From contig JAFYVD010000033.1 of the NCBI GenBank assembly GCA_017558425.1, positions 1 to 23,921 of the forward strand: 23,921 nucleotides of DNA, given 5' to 3'. The translations under genes were made by a program, and so were the position numbers. Source of the stretch: Clostridia bacterium. GTDB taxonomy: Bacteria; Bacillota_A; Clostridia; RUG12999. The notes under the pieces are model-generated. The model ran no database searches. It was not told the origin of the DNA and saw only the letters and a list, made by a program, of their open reading frames with translations. Positions 9,494-15,846 of this stretch are shown piece by piece. Numbering within the stretch: the first letter of the stretch is position 1; each line of letters begins with the position of its first letter.

Positions 9494-10471
9494 ATGAAAC
9501 TTCTTGAAAAATTAACAAATACATTTGGCGTTTCCGGCTCGGAAAGTGCCGTCATATCTCTTATAAAATCCGAACTTTCAGGGATTGGCGAAATGTCAGT
9601 TTCTCCTATGGGCAACCTTACTGTTCACATTCCCGGCAAAGGCAAAAAGATTCTTTTTGCGGCCCACATGGACGAAATCGGTGTGATGGTGCGCTATATT
9701 GACGAAAAGGGATTTGTTTATATTTCCGCTGTCGGCGGTGTGCATATCGCCACCCTGCTTAATTCCCGCATTCGTTTTGAAAACGGCGTTTGCGGTGTTC
9801 TTTCAGCAAGCGAAACAAAAAAAGTCAACGATATTAAAATAACAGATATGTTTGTGGACATCGGTGCAAAGTCCAAAGAAGAAGCTGAAAAACTGGTTTC
9901 TCTCGGAATGTGCGGAAGATGCGAATCAAACTTTGAAATTACGGGCAACTCCGTAATTTCACGAGCTCTTGACAACAGAGCAGGTTGCTGGGCACTTATA
10001 ACAGCGGCAAAAAAACTTCAGGATGCAAATTGTGATATTTATATGGTGTTCACATCTCAGGAAGAAATTGGTCTGAGAGGTGCGGCAACTGCGGCTTACG
10101 ACATCTGTCCCGACTATGCCATTGCAGTTGATGTCACAGCAACGGGCGACACTCCGGGATGCGAAAAAATGGCAGTAAACCTCGGCGACGGTCCTTGCGT
10201 GAAAATAATGGACCGTGGTATTGTTACCAATCCGGAAGTGCGTGAAATCATCGAAAATGCCGCAAAAGATACTAAAATTCCCGTTCAGCAGGAAATTCTC
10301 ACTTTCGGCAGAACGGACGCTTCTTTCCTTCAGTATTCCTGCGGAGGCATAAAAACGGGAGCTGTGTCCACTCCTCTCCGTTATATCCATTCTCCTAATG
10401 AGATGGCAAATTCGGAAGATTTACAGAATTGTGCCGACCTTATTTGTGCAATATGTAAAAAAATTATGTAA
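9494..10471 (+). CDS. M42 family metallopeptidase (third of three)
   Basis: This is the third putative dinuclear-metal aminopeptidase in the row, 325 residues. All expected motifs are visible: FAAHMDEIG (H58), LDNRAGC, SQEEIGLRGA with the catalytic Glu pair, AVDVTATGDTPG, and LRYIHSP near the C-terminus. GGAGGT at 9480-9485 supports the ATG at 9494. Only 1 nt separates it from the preceding stop, so it is almost certainly cotranscribed. Distinct peptide specificities, or a mixed TET complex, would explain keeping three copies; both are inference. A new promoter for proC begins 15 nt after its stop. Confidence 0.94.
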   Translation: MKLLEKLTNTFGVSGSESAVISLIKSELSGIGEMSVSPMGNLTVHIPGKGKKILFAAHMDEIGVMVRYIDEKGFVYISAVGGVHIATLLNSRIRFENGVCGVLSASETKKVNDIKITDMFVDIGAKSKEEAEKLVSLGMCGRCESNFEITGNSVISRALDNRAGCWALITAAKKLQDANCDIYMVFTSQEEIGLRGAATAAYDICPDYAIAVDVTATGDTPGCEKMAVNLGDGPCVKIMDRGIVTNPEVREIIENAAKDTKIPVQQEILTFGRTDASFLQYSCGGIKTGAVSTPLRYIHSPNEMANSEDLQNCADLICAICKKIM

Positions 10472-10485
10472 CTTTGAAAAAAGGA

Positions 10486-10514
10486 TTGACAAACGGCATA
10501 AAATCTAGTACAAT
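10486..10514 (+). promoter_or_regulatory. Promoter of proC transcription unit
   Basis: TTGACA (10486-10491) and TACAAT (10509-10514) are separated by exactly 17 nt, giving one mismatch to the sigma-A consensus. The predicted transcript start is about 10520-10522, at or next to an ATG, leaving a leader of about 125 nt before proC. Confidence 0.8.
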
Positions 10515-10519
10515 ATCAA

Positions 10520-10579
10520 ATGCACGCAAAAATCGACAATCATCCGGCACACTTGCCGGGTGGTTGTTATTTTCTCTAA
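10520..10579 (+). CDS. Possible 19-codon leader ORF before proC
   Basis: ATG at 10520 opens a 19-codon frame closed by TAA at 10577. It contains two CCG proline codons (codons 9 and 13) and runs through both arms of the terminator-like hairpin. No ribosome binding site precedes it, because the ATG sits at the predicted transcript start, so translation would have to be leaderless. Ribosomes on it would melt the hairpin. The frame could also be chance; its codons are not a run of one amino acid as in classical attenuators. Confidence 0.25.
   Translation: MHAKIDNHPAHLPGGCYFL
10535..10576 (+). terminator. Terminator-like attenuator hairpin in the proC leader
   Basis: CAATCATCCGGCA (10537-10549) pairs with TGCCGGGTGGTTG (10554-10566) over 13 bp with two T-G wobbles, around a CACT loop; two outer pairs can be added. 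TATTTTCTCT follows, a broken T-tract. Its place between the promoter and proC makes conditional termination likely, giving a roughly 50-nt RNA when it acts. Confidence 0.6.
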
Positions 10580-10584
10580 AACTG

Positions 10585-10612
10585 ACCGGAGCTCAAATAT
10601 TTCTGCTCCGGT
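10585..10612 (+). promoter_or_regulatory. Second leader hairpin before proC
   Basis: ACCGGAGC (10585-10592) pairs with GCTCCGGT (10605-10612) over 8 perfect bp around a 12-nt AT-rich loop. It lies between the first hairpin and the proC ribosome binding site. No strong T-run follows. It may be part of a two-hairpin regulatory leader; the ligand or signal is unknown. Confidence 0.5.
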
Positions 10613-10644
10613 TTAATCAACTTTTCAGGCAGACGGAGGAATAT

Positions 10645-11424
10645 ATGAAACTTGCATTTATAGGCGGCGGCAATATGGCTTCTGCCATTTTAAACGGAAT
10701 TATAAAAAGTGGTTTTCTTTCCGCATCCGATATAACCGTGTCGGACTATATGCCCGAAAAGCTGGAATCTTTCAAAAGCGAAGGCGTTAACATCACTTCG
10801 GATAATATGGCGGCAGTTGCATCTGCCGATGCAGTGATTTTTGCCGTAAAACCCGATGTGCTTCGCAAAATTCTTCCCGACTTTGCCTCTTTTGACAAGT
10901 TGTTTATTTCCATTGCGGCAGGCGTGAAGATTGCCGAACTGAAAAATGGTCTCGGCGAGGATAAACGAATTATCCGCGTTATGCCCAACACCCCTGCAAT
11001 GGCAGGCGAAGGTATGACAGTTCTTTGCGAATCGGACGCCGATGAGAAAGATATGGAATTTGCCACAAGTCTTTTTAATACTGTTGGCAAAACTGCAGTG
11101 CTTAACGAAAAATATATTGATGCGGTAACTGCTGTATCAGGTTCAGGCCCTGCATACATATATATGGTTATCGAAGCAATGGCAGACGGCGGCGTGCTTT
11201 GCGGTCTCCCTCGTGATATTGCATATACCCTTGCCGCTCAGACAGTTCTGGGCTCGGCAAAAATGGTACTCCAATCGGGCGAACATCCCGGCGTTCTGAA
11301 AGACCGCGTATGCTCTCCCGGCGGCACCACAATTGAAGCGGTTTATTCGCTTGAACAAAGCGATATCCGTGGCGCATTCATTGAAGCAGTAAAGAAATGT
11401 GCCGATAAATCAAAATTGATGTAA
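10645..11424 (+). CDS. proC: Pyrroline-5-carboxylate reductase ProC
   Basis: ProC catalyses the last step of proline synthesis: NAD(P)H-dependent reduction of 1-pyrroline-5-carboxylate to L-proline in the cytoplasm. The product is 259 residues, normal for the family. The N-terminal Rossmann motif is LAFIGGGNMASAI. The C-terminal dimerisation/catalytic domain carries VSGSGPAYIYMVIEAMADGG and SPGGTTIEAV, both ProC signatures. The reading frame stays open upstream to 10474, but that extension covers the promoter and hairpins. The ATG at 10645 with CGGAGG at 10634-10639 is the true start. It has its own promoter and a structured leader, which suggests regulation by transcription attenuation. The spoIIM-like gene follows after 61 nt. 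Confidence 0.96.
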   Translation: MKLAFIGGGNMASAILNGIIKSGFLSASDITVSDYMPEKLESFKSEGVNITSDNMAAVASADAVIFAVKPDVLRKILPDFASFDKLFISIAAGVKIAELKNGLGEDKRIIRVMPNTPAMAGEGMTVLCESDADEKDMEFATSLFNTVGKTAVLNEKYIDAVTAVSGSGPAYIYMVIEAMADGGVLCGLPRDIAYTLAAQTVLGSAKMVLQSGEHPGVLKDRVCSPGGTTIEAVYSLEQSDIRGAFIEAVKKCADKSKLM

Positions 11425-11437
11425 TACAGAATAAACT

Positions 11438-11484
11438 TGTCCTCTGTGGAATATAATTTACCAAATCTTTTTCATCGGAGGACA
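11438..11484 (+). promoter_or_regulatory. Possible RBS-sequestering pairing before the spoIIM-like gene
   Basis: TGTCCTC (11438-11444) is perfectly complementary to GAGGACA (11478-11484), which contains the ribosome binding site GGAGG (11477-11481) 4 nt before the ATG. The loop would be 33 nt. A 7-bp match over this distance may be chance, but it would hide the start site. Confidence 0.3.
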
Positions 11485-11485
11485 T

Positions 11486-12004
11486 ATGATAAAATTAACT
11501 AACCGAACAACTCCCCGATTATTGCCATACATTTTTGTGCTTGCTTTTATTTCCGGGGTATCCGTCGGCAGCCTTGTTGCCCGTTTTTCAGCAAGCGGCA
11601 ATGTAGTGTCTGCAACTTCAGGCGAAGCACTTTATGTTTTCACCCGTTCCTTTTCTGCTTTTATAAAGCCTTGTTTATTAATATGGTTTTTTGGTTTCAG
11701 CAGATTTTCTGAATATATCTCATCCGGTGTGATTGCATATCGAGGTGCACTTTTCGGATTTGTAAACACCTGCATCTTCAGTAAATTGGGTTTTTTTGAC
11801 GGTTTTGTCCCGTCAATTGCGGCAAGCCTGCCACACAATCTGGTGTTTTTCCCTTTTTTAATTTTTCTCAGCCTTTCAGCGGCAAGAAAAACTAAAAAAC
11901 CGTTCGGTTATATACTGATACTGGCTTTGGCAATCGTTATCTGCAGCCTGTCAGCTTTAACCGACACTTATATTACCGCATTTTTTATCAGACTATTACT
12001 TTAA
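11486..12004 (+). CDS. spoIIM: SpoIIM-like membrane protein
   Basis: SpoIIM is a membrane component of the sporulation machinery for septal peptidoglycan hydrolysis and engulfment. This 172-residue protein has about four to five hydrophobic segments (roughly residues 10-32, 55-70, 80-100, 108-130 and 140-170). Two features recall SpoIIM: the first segment ends in a GVSVGSLVA-like stretch, and the loop SIAASLPHNLVFFPFLIF resembles the MPQN-I-I-I-PAF region of Bacillus SpoIIM as I remember it. Position also fits, since spoIIM lies close to xerD in Bacillus and many clostridia. It is somewhat shorter than the roughly 200-residue family norm. GGAGG sits 4 nt before the ATG. xerD starts 17 nt after the stop. 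Without a profile search the family call is likely, not certain. Confidence 0.65.
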   Translation: MIKLTNRTTPRLLPYIFVLAFISGVSVGSLVARFSASGNVVSATSGEALYVFTRSFSAFIKPCLLIWFFGFSRFSEYISSGVIAYRGALFGFVNTCIFSKLGFFDGFVPSIAASLPHNLVFFPFLIFLSLSAARKTKKPFGYILILALAIVICSLSALTDTYITAFFIRLLL

Positions 12005-12021
12005 CAAAGGAGGTGACAGTT

Positions 12022-12897
12022 TTGCTGTACGCTGAAAATTTCGCAGAATATCTTGCACAAAATAAAAAATCATCTGCCAACACCGTGGCTTCTTACATTC
12101 GCGATTTGAAAAAATTCAACGCTTTCATTTCAGCCGAAGGTAAAGATTTCCTCACGGTCAGCAAAAAAACTGTCAACTCTTATATATCTGCAATGCAGCA
12201 GGACGGACAGGCAGCGTCCTCCGTTCTTCGTTCTATCGCTTCACTCCGTTCGTTCTACCGCTATCTCATTGACAACGGCAGGTTGAGCGAAAATCCCGTG
12301 GACGGTGTCAACTCCCCCAAGCTTCCCGAAAGAAACATTTCGGTTCTCACATCAAAAGAAACCGATTTGCTTTTGAATCAGCCGGTCGCTTGCGGTTTTA
12401 AAGGTTGCCGAGATAAGGCAATGCTGGAACTTTTGTACGCCACAGGTCTTAAAGTGACAGAGCTTATCGCTCTCAAACTTTCCGACCTCAATCTTGAGGG
12501 CAGTTCAATCAGTTGCGGCAGCGGAGTTAAAAAGAGAACCATTCCGCTTGGCGGCATTGCCGCAAATGCAATTGCCGAATATCTCCCTCTGAGAGAAAGC
12601 AATATGCATATTGACGAAACAAACGATTGCCTTTTCGTAAACGTTGGCGGCGGCACAATGTCACGTCAGGGTTTCTGGAAAATTATAAAATTCTATGCGG
12701 ACAAGGCTAAAATAAAAAAAGATATCACTCCCGGCACCCTGCGTCACTCTTTCGCAGTTCATCTCATTGAAAACGGCGCTGATGTATCGGCAGTTCAGGA
12801 AATGCTTGGCCACACAGCAGAGTTTTCTACCAAAATTTACTCTGACGTTGTAAACGGCAGACTCGGAAATGTCTATAAAAAAACAAAACGAAAATAA
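12022..12897 (+). CDS. xerD: XerD-like tyrosine recombinase with altered active site
   Basis: XerD-type recombinases resolve chromosome dimers at dif. The product is 291 residues, normal length: a SAM-like core-binding domain (about 1-85), then the catalytic domain. TTG at 12022, 8 nt after AGGAGG (12008-12013), is the best start; an in-frame GTG at 12013 overlaps that site. Compared with E. coli XerD (R148, K172, H244, R247, H270, Y279), the equivalents here are K144 (in ATGLKVTEL), K170/K171, G238 (in TPGTLRHSF), R241, H264 (in MLGH) and the nucleophile Y273 (in TKIYSDV). Two of the six catalytic positions, Arg-I and His-II, are therefore replaced. It follows the spoIIM-like gene, as the housekeeping xerD does in Firmicutes, and ends at a strong terminator. 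Confidence 0.88.
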   Translation: MLYAENFAEYLAQNKKSSANTVASYIRDLKKFNAFISAEGKDFLTVSKKTVNSYISAMQQDGQAASSVLRSIASLRSFYRYLIDNGRLSENPVDGVNSPKLPERNISVLTSKETDLLLNQPVACGFKGCRDKAMLELLYATGLKVTELIALKLSDLNLEGSSISCGSGVKKRTIPLGGIAANAIAEYLPLRESNMHIDETNDCLFVNVGGGTMSRQGFWKIIKFYADKAKIKKDITPGTLRHSFAVHLIENGADVSAVQEMLGHTAEFSTKIYSDVVNGRLGNVYKKTKRK

Positions 12898-12906
12898 ATT
12901 AATTTT

Positions 12907-12931
12907 AAAGGTGCCAATCGGCACCTTTTTT
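12907..12931 (+). terminator. Rho-independent terminator after xerD
   Basis: AAAGGTGCC (12907-12915) pairs with GGCACCTTT (12920-12928) around an AATC loop. Six T (12926-12931) follow the GC part of the stem. It ends the proC-spoIIM-xerD unit. Confidence 0.92.
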
Positions 12932-12932
12932 A

Positions 12933-12961
12933 TTGACACTATAAAAAAACAATGTTATAAT
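12933..12961 (+). promoter_or_regulatory. Consensus promoter of the GH5 gene
   Basis: TTGACA (12933-12938) and TATAAT (12956-12961) are spaced by 17 nt, a perfect sigma-A consensus. It begins 2 nt after the T-run of the xerD terminator, so the GH5 gene is an independent, probably strongly transcribed unit. Confidence 0.9.
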
Positions 12962-12993
12962 GTGAAAAAATCAATTTGAAAGGTGATTGCTTT

Positions 12994-14022
12994 ATGTTTA
13001 AGCAGACTGTTTTCCCCAGATGGAGAGGTTTTAATTTGCTCGGTATGTTTTGTTCTGAAACTTCACCAATTAACCGAGGAAGAGCTCCCGGCTATTTCAA
13101 CGAAGAAGATTTTAAAATGATTGCCGATTTTGGATTTGACTTTGTAAGACTTCCCCTGTCTTACAGAGTATGGAGCAGTGTTGAAAATCCGTATATACTA
13201 GAAGAAGAAAAGCTCTCCCCTCTTGACGATGCCGTACATTGGGGAAACAAATACGGACTTCACGTTAATGTTTGTATGCACCGTATCCCTGGATATTGTA
13301 TCAACACCGACGAAGCGGAAACAATGAATATCTGGAAAGATAAAGAAGCTCAGGATGCAGCTGTATTTCAATGGGAATCCATAGCAAAACGATATACAGA
13401 TATATCATCCGAAAAACTTAGTTTTAATGTTCTTAACGAAGCAGGTTATGAAGCGACATTATATGAATACAGCATCATTTCAAAAAAAGTGATTGACGCC
13501 GTGAGAAAAACAACTCCCGACCGTTTGTTTATAATTGACGGAATCAATGCCGGAAATATGCCGCCCGTTGACCAGATGCCAGTTTTTGAAAATTGCGGAT
13601 ACAGTTGCAGAGGCTATGCGCCAAAAGGACTTACTCATTACGGAGCCGCAGGACATTCAGGATATGACGGTATGACCCCGGTCTGGCCGGGTGGAGCTCA
13701 GTTTGAACTTGGCGAACTGAAGTTTTACGACGAAAGCAACCTAGACAAACTGTTCGGAATGTGGGCTGCGCTCGCACAGAATTTCAATGTGGGCGTGCAT
13801 TGCGGCGAAATGGGGTGCTATTGCAACACTCCTCACGATGTTGTTCTTTCCTGGTTTGAATGTGTAATGAATATTCTGAAAAGTTACAATATAGGATACG
13901 CATTATGGAATTTTGAAGGAGCATTCGGAATTGCAAACAGCAATCGTGCTGACGTTGAGTATAAAAAAATCGGCAACAAACTAATAGACGAAAAGTTGCT
14001 TAAGCTATTACAGAAATATTAA
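12994..14022 (+). CDS. Glycoside hydrolase family 5 (cellulase-like) protein
   Basis: GH5 enzymes hydrolyse beta-linked glucans, mannans or related glycosides in a TIM barrel with two catalytic Glu. The product is 342 residues. Visible motifs: WRGFNLLGMF at the start, FVRLPLSY (strand 2), CMHRIPGYC (GH5-type HxxPG), FNVLNEAG with the proposed acid/base Glu (normally NEP), THYGAAGHSGYDG, GVHCGEMGCY with the proposed nucleophile Glu, and ALWNFEGAFG. There is no signal peptide, so it probably acts inside the cell on imported oligosaccharides or glycosides. The ATG at 12994 follows AAAGGTG; a TTG at 12976 is rejected because it precedes that site. It has its own promoter and terminator and interrupts the xerD/ruvAB neighbourhood. 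Substrate is not predictable. Confidence 0.87.
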   Translation: MFKQTVFPRWRGFNLLGMFCSETSPINRGRAPGYFNEEDFKMIADFGFDFVRLPLSYRVWSSVENPYILEEEKLSPLDDAVHWGNKYGLHVNVCMHRIPGYCINTDEAETMNIWKDKEAQDAAVFQWESIAKRYTDISSEKLSFNVLNEAGYEATLYEYSIISKKVIDAVRKTTPDRLFIIDGINAGNMPPVDQMPVFENCGYSCRGYAPKGLTHYGAAGHSGYDGMTPVWPGGAQFELGELKFYDESNLDKLFGMWAALAQNFNVGVHCGEMGCYCNTPHDVVLSWFECVMNILKSYNIGYALWNFEGAFGIANSNRADVEYKKIGNKLIDEKLLKLLQKY

Positions 14023-14037
14023 AATACTACTCCTTAT

Positions 14038-14068
14038 GACGAGACAGATTTTTCTGTCCCGTCTTTTT
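14038..14068 (+). terminator. Rho-independent terminator after the GH5 gene
   Basis: GACGAGACAG (14038-14047) pairs with CTGTCCCGTC (14054-14063) with a single A-C mismatch, around an ATTTTT loop. Five T (14064-14068) follow. Confidence 0.88.
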
Positions 14069-14089
14069 AATCTTATCCGTTAATTTTTT

Positions 14090-14110
14090 TGTAATATTTC
14101 TGTAATATTT
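14090..14110 (+). repeat. Tandem TGTAATATTT repeat before the ruvA promoter
   Basis: Two identical copies of TGTAATATTT lie at 14090-14099 and 14101-14110, an 11-nt period close to one helical turn, directly upstream of the predicted -35 box. They may be an UP-like AT-rich element or protein sites in phase. In an AT-rich gap, chance is possible. Confidence 0.4.
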
Positions 14111-14113
14111 TTC

Positions 14114-14142
14114 TTGATTTTATCATTTTTTTGTGATACAAT
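14114..14142 (+). promoter_or_regulatory. Promoter of ruvAB
   Basis: TTGATT (14114-14119) and TACAAT (14137-14142) have 17-nt spacing. A short dyad, TATCA (14121-14125) and TGATA (14134-14138), lies within the spacer and overlaps the -10 box. I see no GAAC-N4-GTTC LexA-like box, the usual SOS operator in Firmicutes. Confidence 0.65.
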
Positions 14143-14186
14143 ATTTTTATTAATATAAAAAAGTCGAATTTTGCGAGGTGAAACCG

Positions 14187-14774
14187 ATGTTTTCGTATAT
14201 AAAAGGCTCTCTTGAATCCGTCAATTCCGTATATGCCGTTGTGGAAAATCACGGAATCGGATATAAAATAAATATGCCTTTCAGAGAAAGCTCGGCTCTC
14301 TCTTTAAAAAGCGATGTTAAGATTTTTATTCATACACATATACGCGAAGATGCTTTTGACCTTTTCGGCTTTGTTTCTGAGGAAAGTTTGCAGATTTTCG
14401 AGCTTCTTCTTTCTGTTTCGGGTGTCGGTCCAAAAGCCGCTACTGCGATTTTAGACACTTTCTCCCCTGCCGAAATTGTTTCTGCGGTATCTTCCGGAGA
14501 TTCCAAGTCCATCACCAAAGCATCGGGAATCGGTGCAAAAACCGCTCAGAGAATTGTTCTGGAACTTGCGGACAAGCTCAAAGGCGTTTCTGTTGGCAAT
14601 CTGCCGGCGGTCGATGCCCCTGCAAATGTTCCCGGCAATATGTCGGACGAGGCAATCGGTGCACTCATCGCCCTGGGCTATTCCGACAATGCCGCAAAAG
14701 CTGCTGTACTGTCGGTTAAAAATGCATCAAGCGTTGAGGAGCTTATCAAGCTTGCGCTCAAAAGCTCAATGTAA
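14187..14774 (+). CDS. ruvA: Holliday junction branch migration protein RuvA
   Basis: RuvA binds Holliday junctions as a tetramer and loads the RuvB motor for branch migration in recombination and repair. The product is 195 residues, normal length. The N-terminal OB-fold is visible (MFSYIKGSLESV, then GIGYKINMP and REDAFDLFGF). Two helix-hairpin-helix motifs follow (LLSVSGVGPKAATAIL and ITKASGIGAKTAQRIVLEL). The C-terminal RuvB-binding domain comes last (SDEAIGALIALGYSDNAAKAAV). The ATG at 14187 follows GAGGTG (14175-14180); the in-frame GTG at 14178 is part of that site. It has its own promoter, and ruvB starts 10 nt after the stop. Confidence 0.97.
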   Translation: MFSYIKGSLESVNSVYAVVENHGIGYKINMPFRESSALSLKSDVKIFIHTHIREDAFDLFGFVSEESLQIFELLLSVSGVGPKAATAILDTFSPAEIVSAVSSGDSKSITKASGIGAKTAQRIVLELADKLKGVSVGNLPAVDAPANVPGNMSDEAIGALIALGYSDNAAKAAVLSVKNASSVEELIKLALKSSM

Positions 14775-14784
14775 GGAGTAAAAT

Positions 14785-15786
14785 ATGGAAGATATCCGTT
14801 CCGTAACCGGAAATTTTATAAACGAAGATTCCGAAATTGAATATTCGCTCCGTCCGCACACACTTTCCGAGTATGTGGGGCAGGACAAGGTTAAAGATAA
14901 TTTAAGCGTCTTTATTGCCGCAGCAAAACAGCGTGGTGACTCGCTTGACCACCTTTTGCTTTACGGACCTCCCGGGCTTGGCAAAACCACCCTTGCAGGC
15001 ATTGTGGCTAATGAGCTTAATGTCAACATCCGTATTACAAGCGGTCCTGCAATTGAAAAACCGGGTGACCTTGCGGCAATTCTCACCAACCTTCAGCCTC
15101 ACGACGTGCTTTTCATCGACGAAATCCACCGTATGAGCAGAAGTGTTGAAGAGGTGCTTTATCCCGCAATGGAAGATTATGCACTTGACATTATCATTGG
15201 TAAAGGTCCAAGTGCCCGTTCCATCCGCCTCGATTTGCAGCCTTTCACGCTTATCGGTGCCACAACCAGGGCAGGTTCATTGTCCTCTCCGCTCCGTGAC
15301 AGGTTCGGTATGATAATGCGTTTGGAGCTTTACACCACCGACGAACTTTTACAGATTGTAAAACGTTCCGCAAACATTTTGGGAATTCAGATTGAAGATA
15401 AAGGCGCACTTGAAATCGCAACCCGTTCACGCGGAACACCGCGAATCGCAAACCGTCTTGTAAAACGCGTCCGCGACTTTGCACAAATCCGCGGTGACGG
15501 CGTTATCACAGATAAAATTGCCGATATGGCTCTTAATATGTTGGAAATTGACCGCCTTGGTCTTGACGGGGTTGACAGAAGAATGCTCCTTTCCATCATC
15601 AATCATTTTGGCGGCGGTCCTGTTGGACTGGATACACTTGCCGCAACCATCGGTGAAGATGCCAATACAATCGAAGATGTGTACGAGCCCTACCTGATGC
15701 AGCTTGGATTTTTGAACAGAACTCCGCGCGGCAGAATGGCTACAAAATCGGCTTACGACCATCTCGGAATCCCTTTCGAGGGCTGA
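14785..15786 (+). CDS. ruvB: Holliday junction helicase RuvB
   Basis: RuvB is the hexameric AAA+ motor that pulls DNA through the RuvA-bound junction. The product is 333 residues, the family norm. Features: [11 protein letters not shown] near the start, Walker [10 protein letters not shown] (residues 61-69), Walker B with [11 protein letters not shown], sensor 1 region [18 protein letters not shown] with the arginine finger, and a C-terminal winged helix ending in [21 protein letters not shown] precedes the ATG. It follows ruvA by 10 nt. Only 60 nt with a small hairpin separate it from the transporter lipoprotein gene, and no clear promoter is visible there. Confidence 0.98.
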   Translation: MEDIRSVTGNFINEDSEIEYSLRPHTLSEYVGQDKVKDNLSVFIAAAKQRGDSLDHLLLYGPPGLGKTTLAGIVANELNVNIRITSGPAIEKPGDLAAILTNLQPHDVLFIDEIHRMSRSVEEVLYPAMEDYALDIIIGKGPSARSIRLDLQPFTLIGATTRAGSLSSPLRDRFGMIMRLELYTTDELLQIVKRSANILGIQIEDKGALEIATRSRGTPRIANRLVKRVRDFAQIRGDGVITDKIADMALNMLEIDRLGLDGVDRRMLLSIINHFGGGPVGLDTLAATIGEDANTIEDVYEPYLMQLGFLNRTPRGRMATKSAYDHLGIPFEG

Positions 15787-15798
15787 AATCAGTAACTT

Positions 15799-15815
15799 AG
15801 GTTGCAACGCAACCT
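15799..15815 (+). promoter_or_regulatory. Small hairpin between ruvB and the BMP gene
   Basis: AGGTTGC (15799-15805) pairs perfectly with GCAACCT (15809-15815) around AAC. A TTTTTT run comes only after a 10-nt A-rich stretch, just before the TAGGAGG ribosome binding site, so it is a poor terminator. It could be a 5' stabilising hairpin of the transporter message. Confidence 0.45.
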
Positions 15816-15846
15816 GAAAATAAAATTTTTTAGGAGGTACACCCCA

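Noticed and set aside
10474..10644. N-terminal extension of ProC from a start at 10474
   Set aside because: The extension covers a near-consensus promoter and two hairpins; the Rossmann motif begins right after the ATG at 10645, which has its own ribosome binding site.
12022..12897. Integrase of a mobile element next to the GH5 gene
   Set aside because: Length, domain order and the place after the spoIIM-like gene fit chromosomal XerD; no att repeats or other mobile genes are seen.
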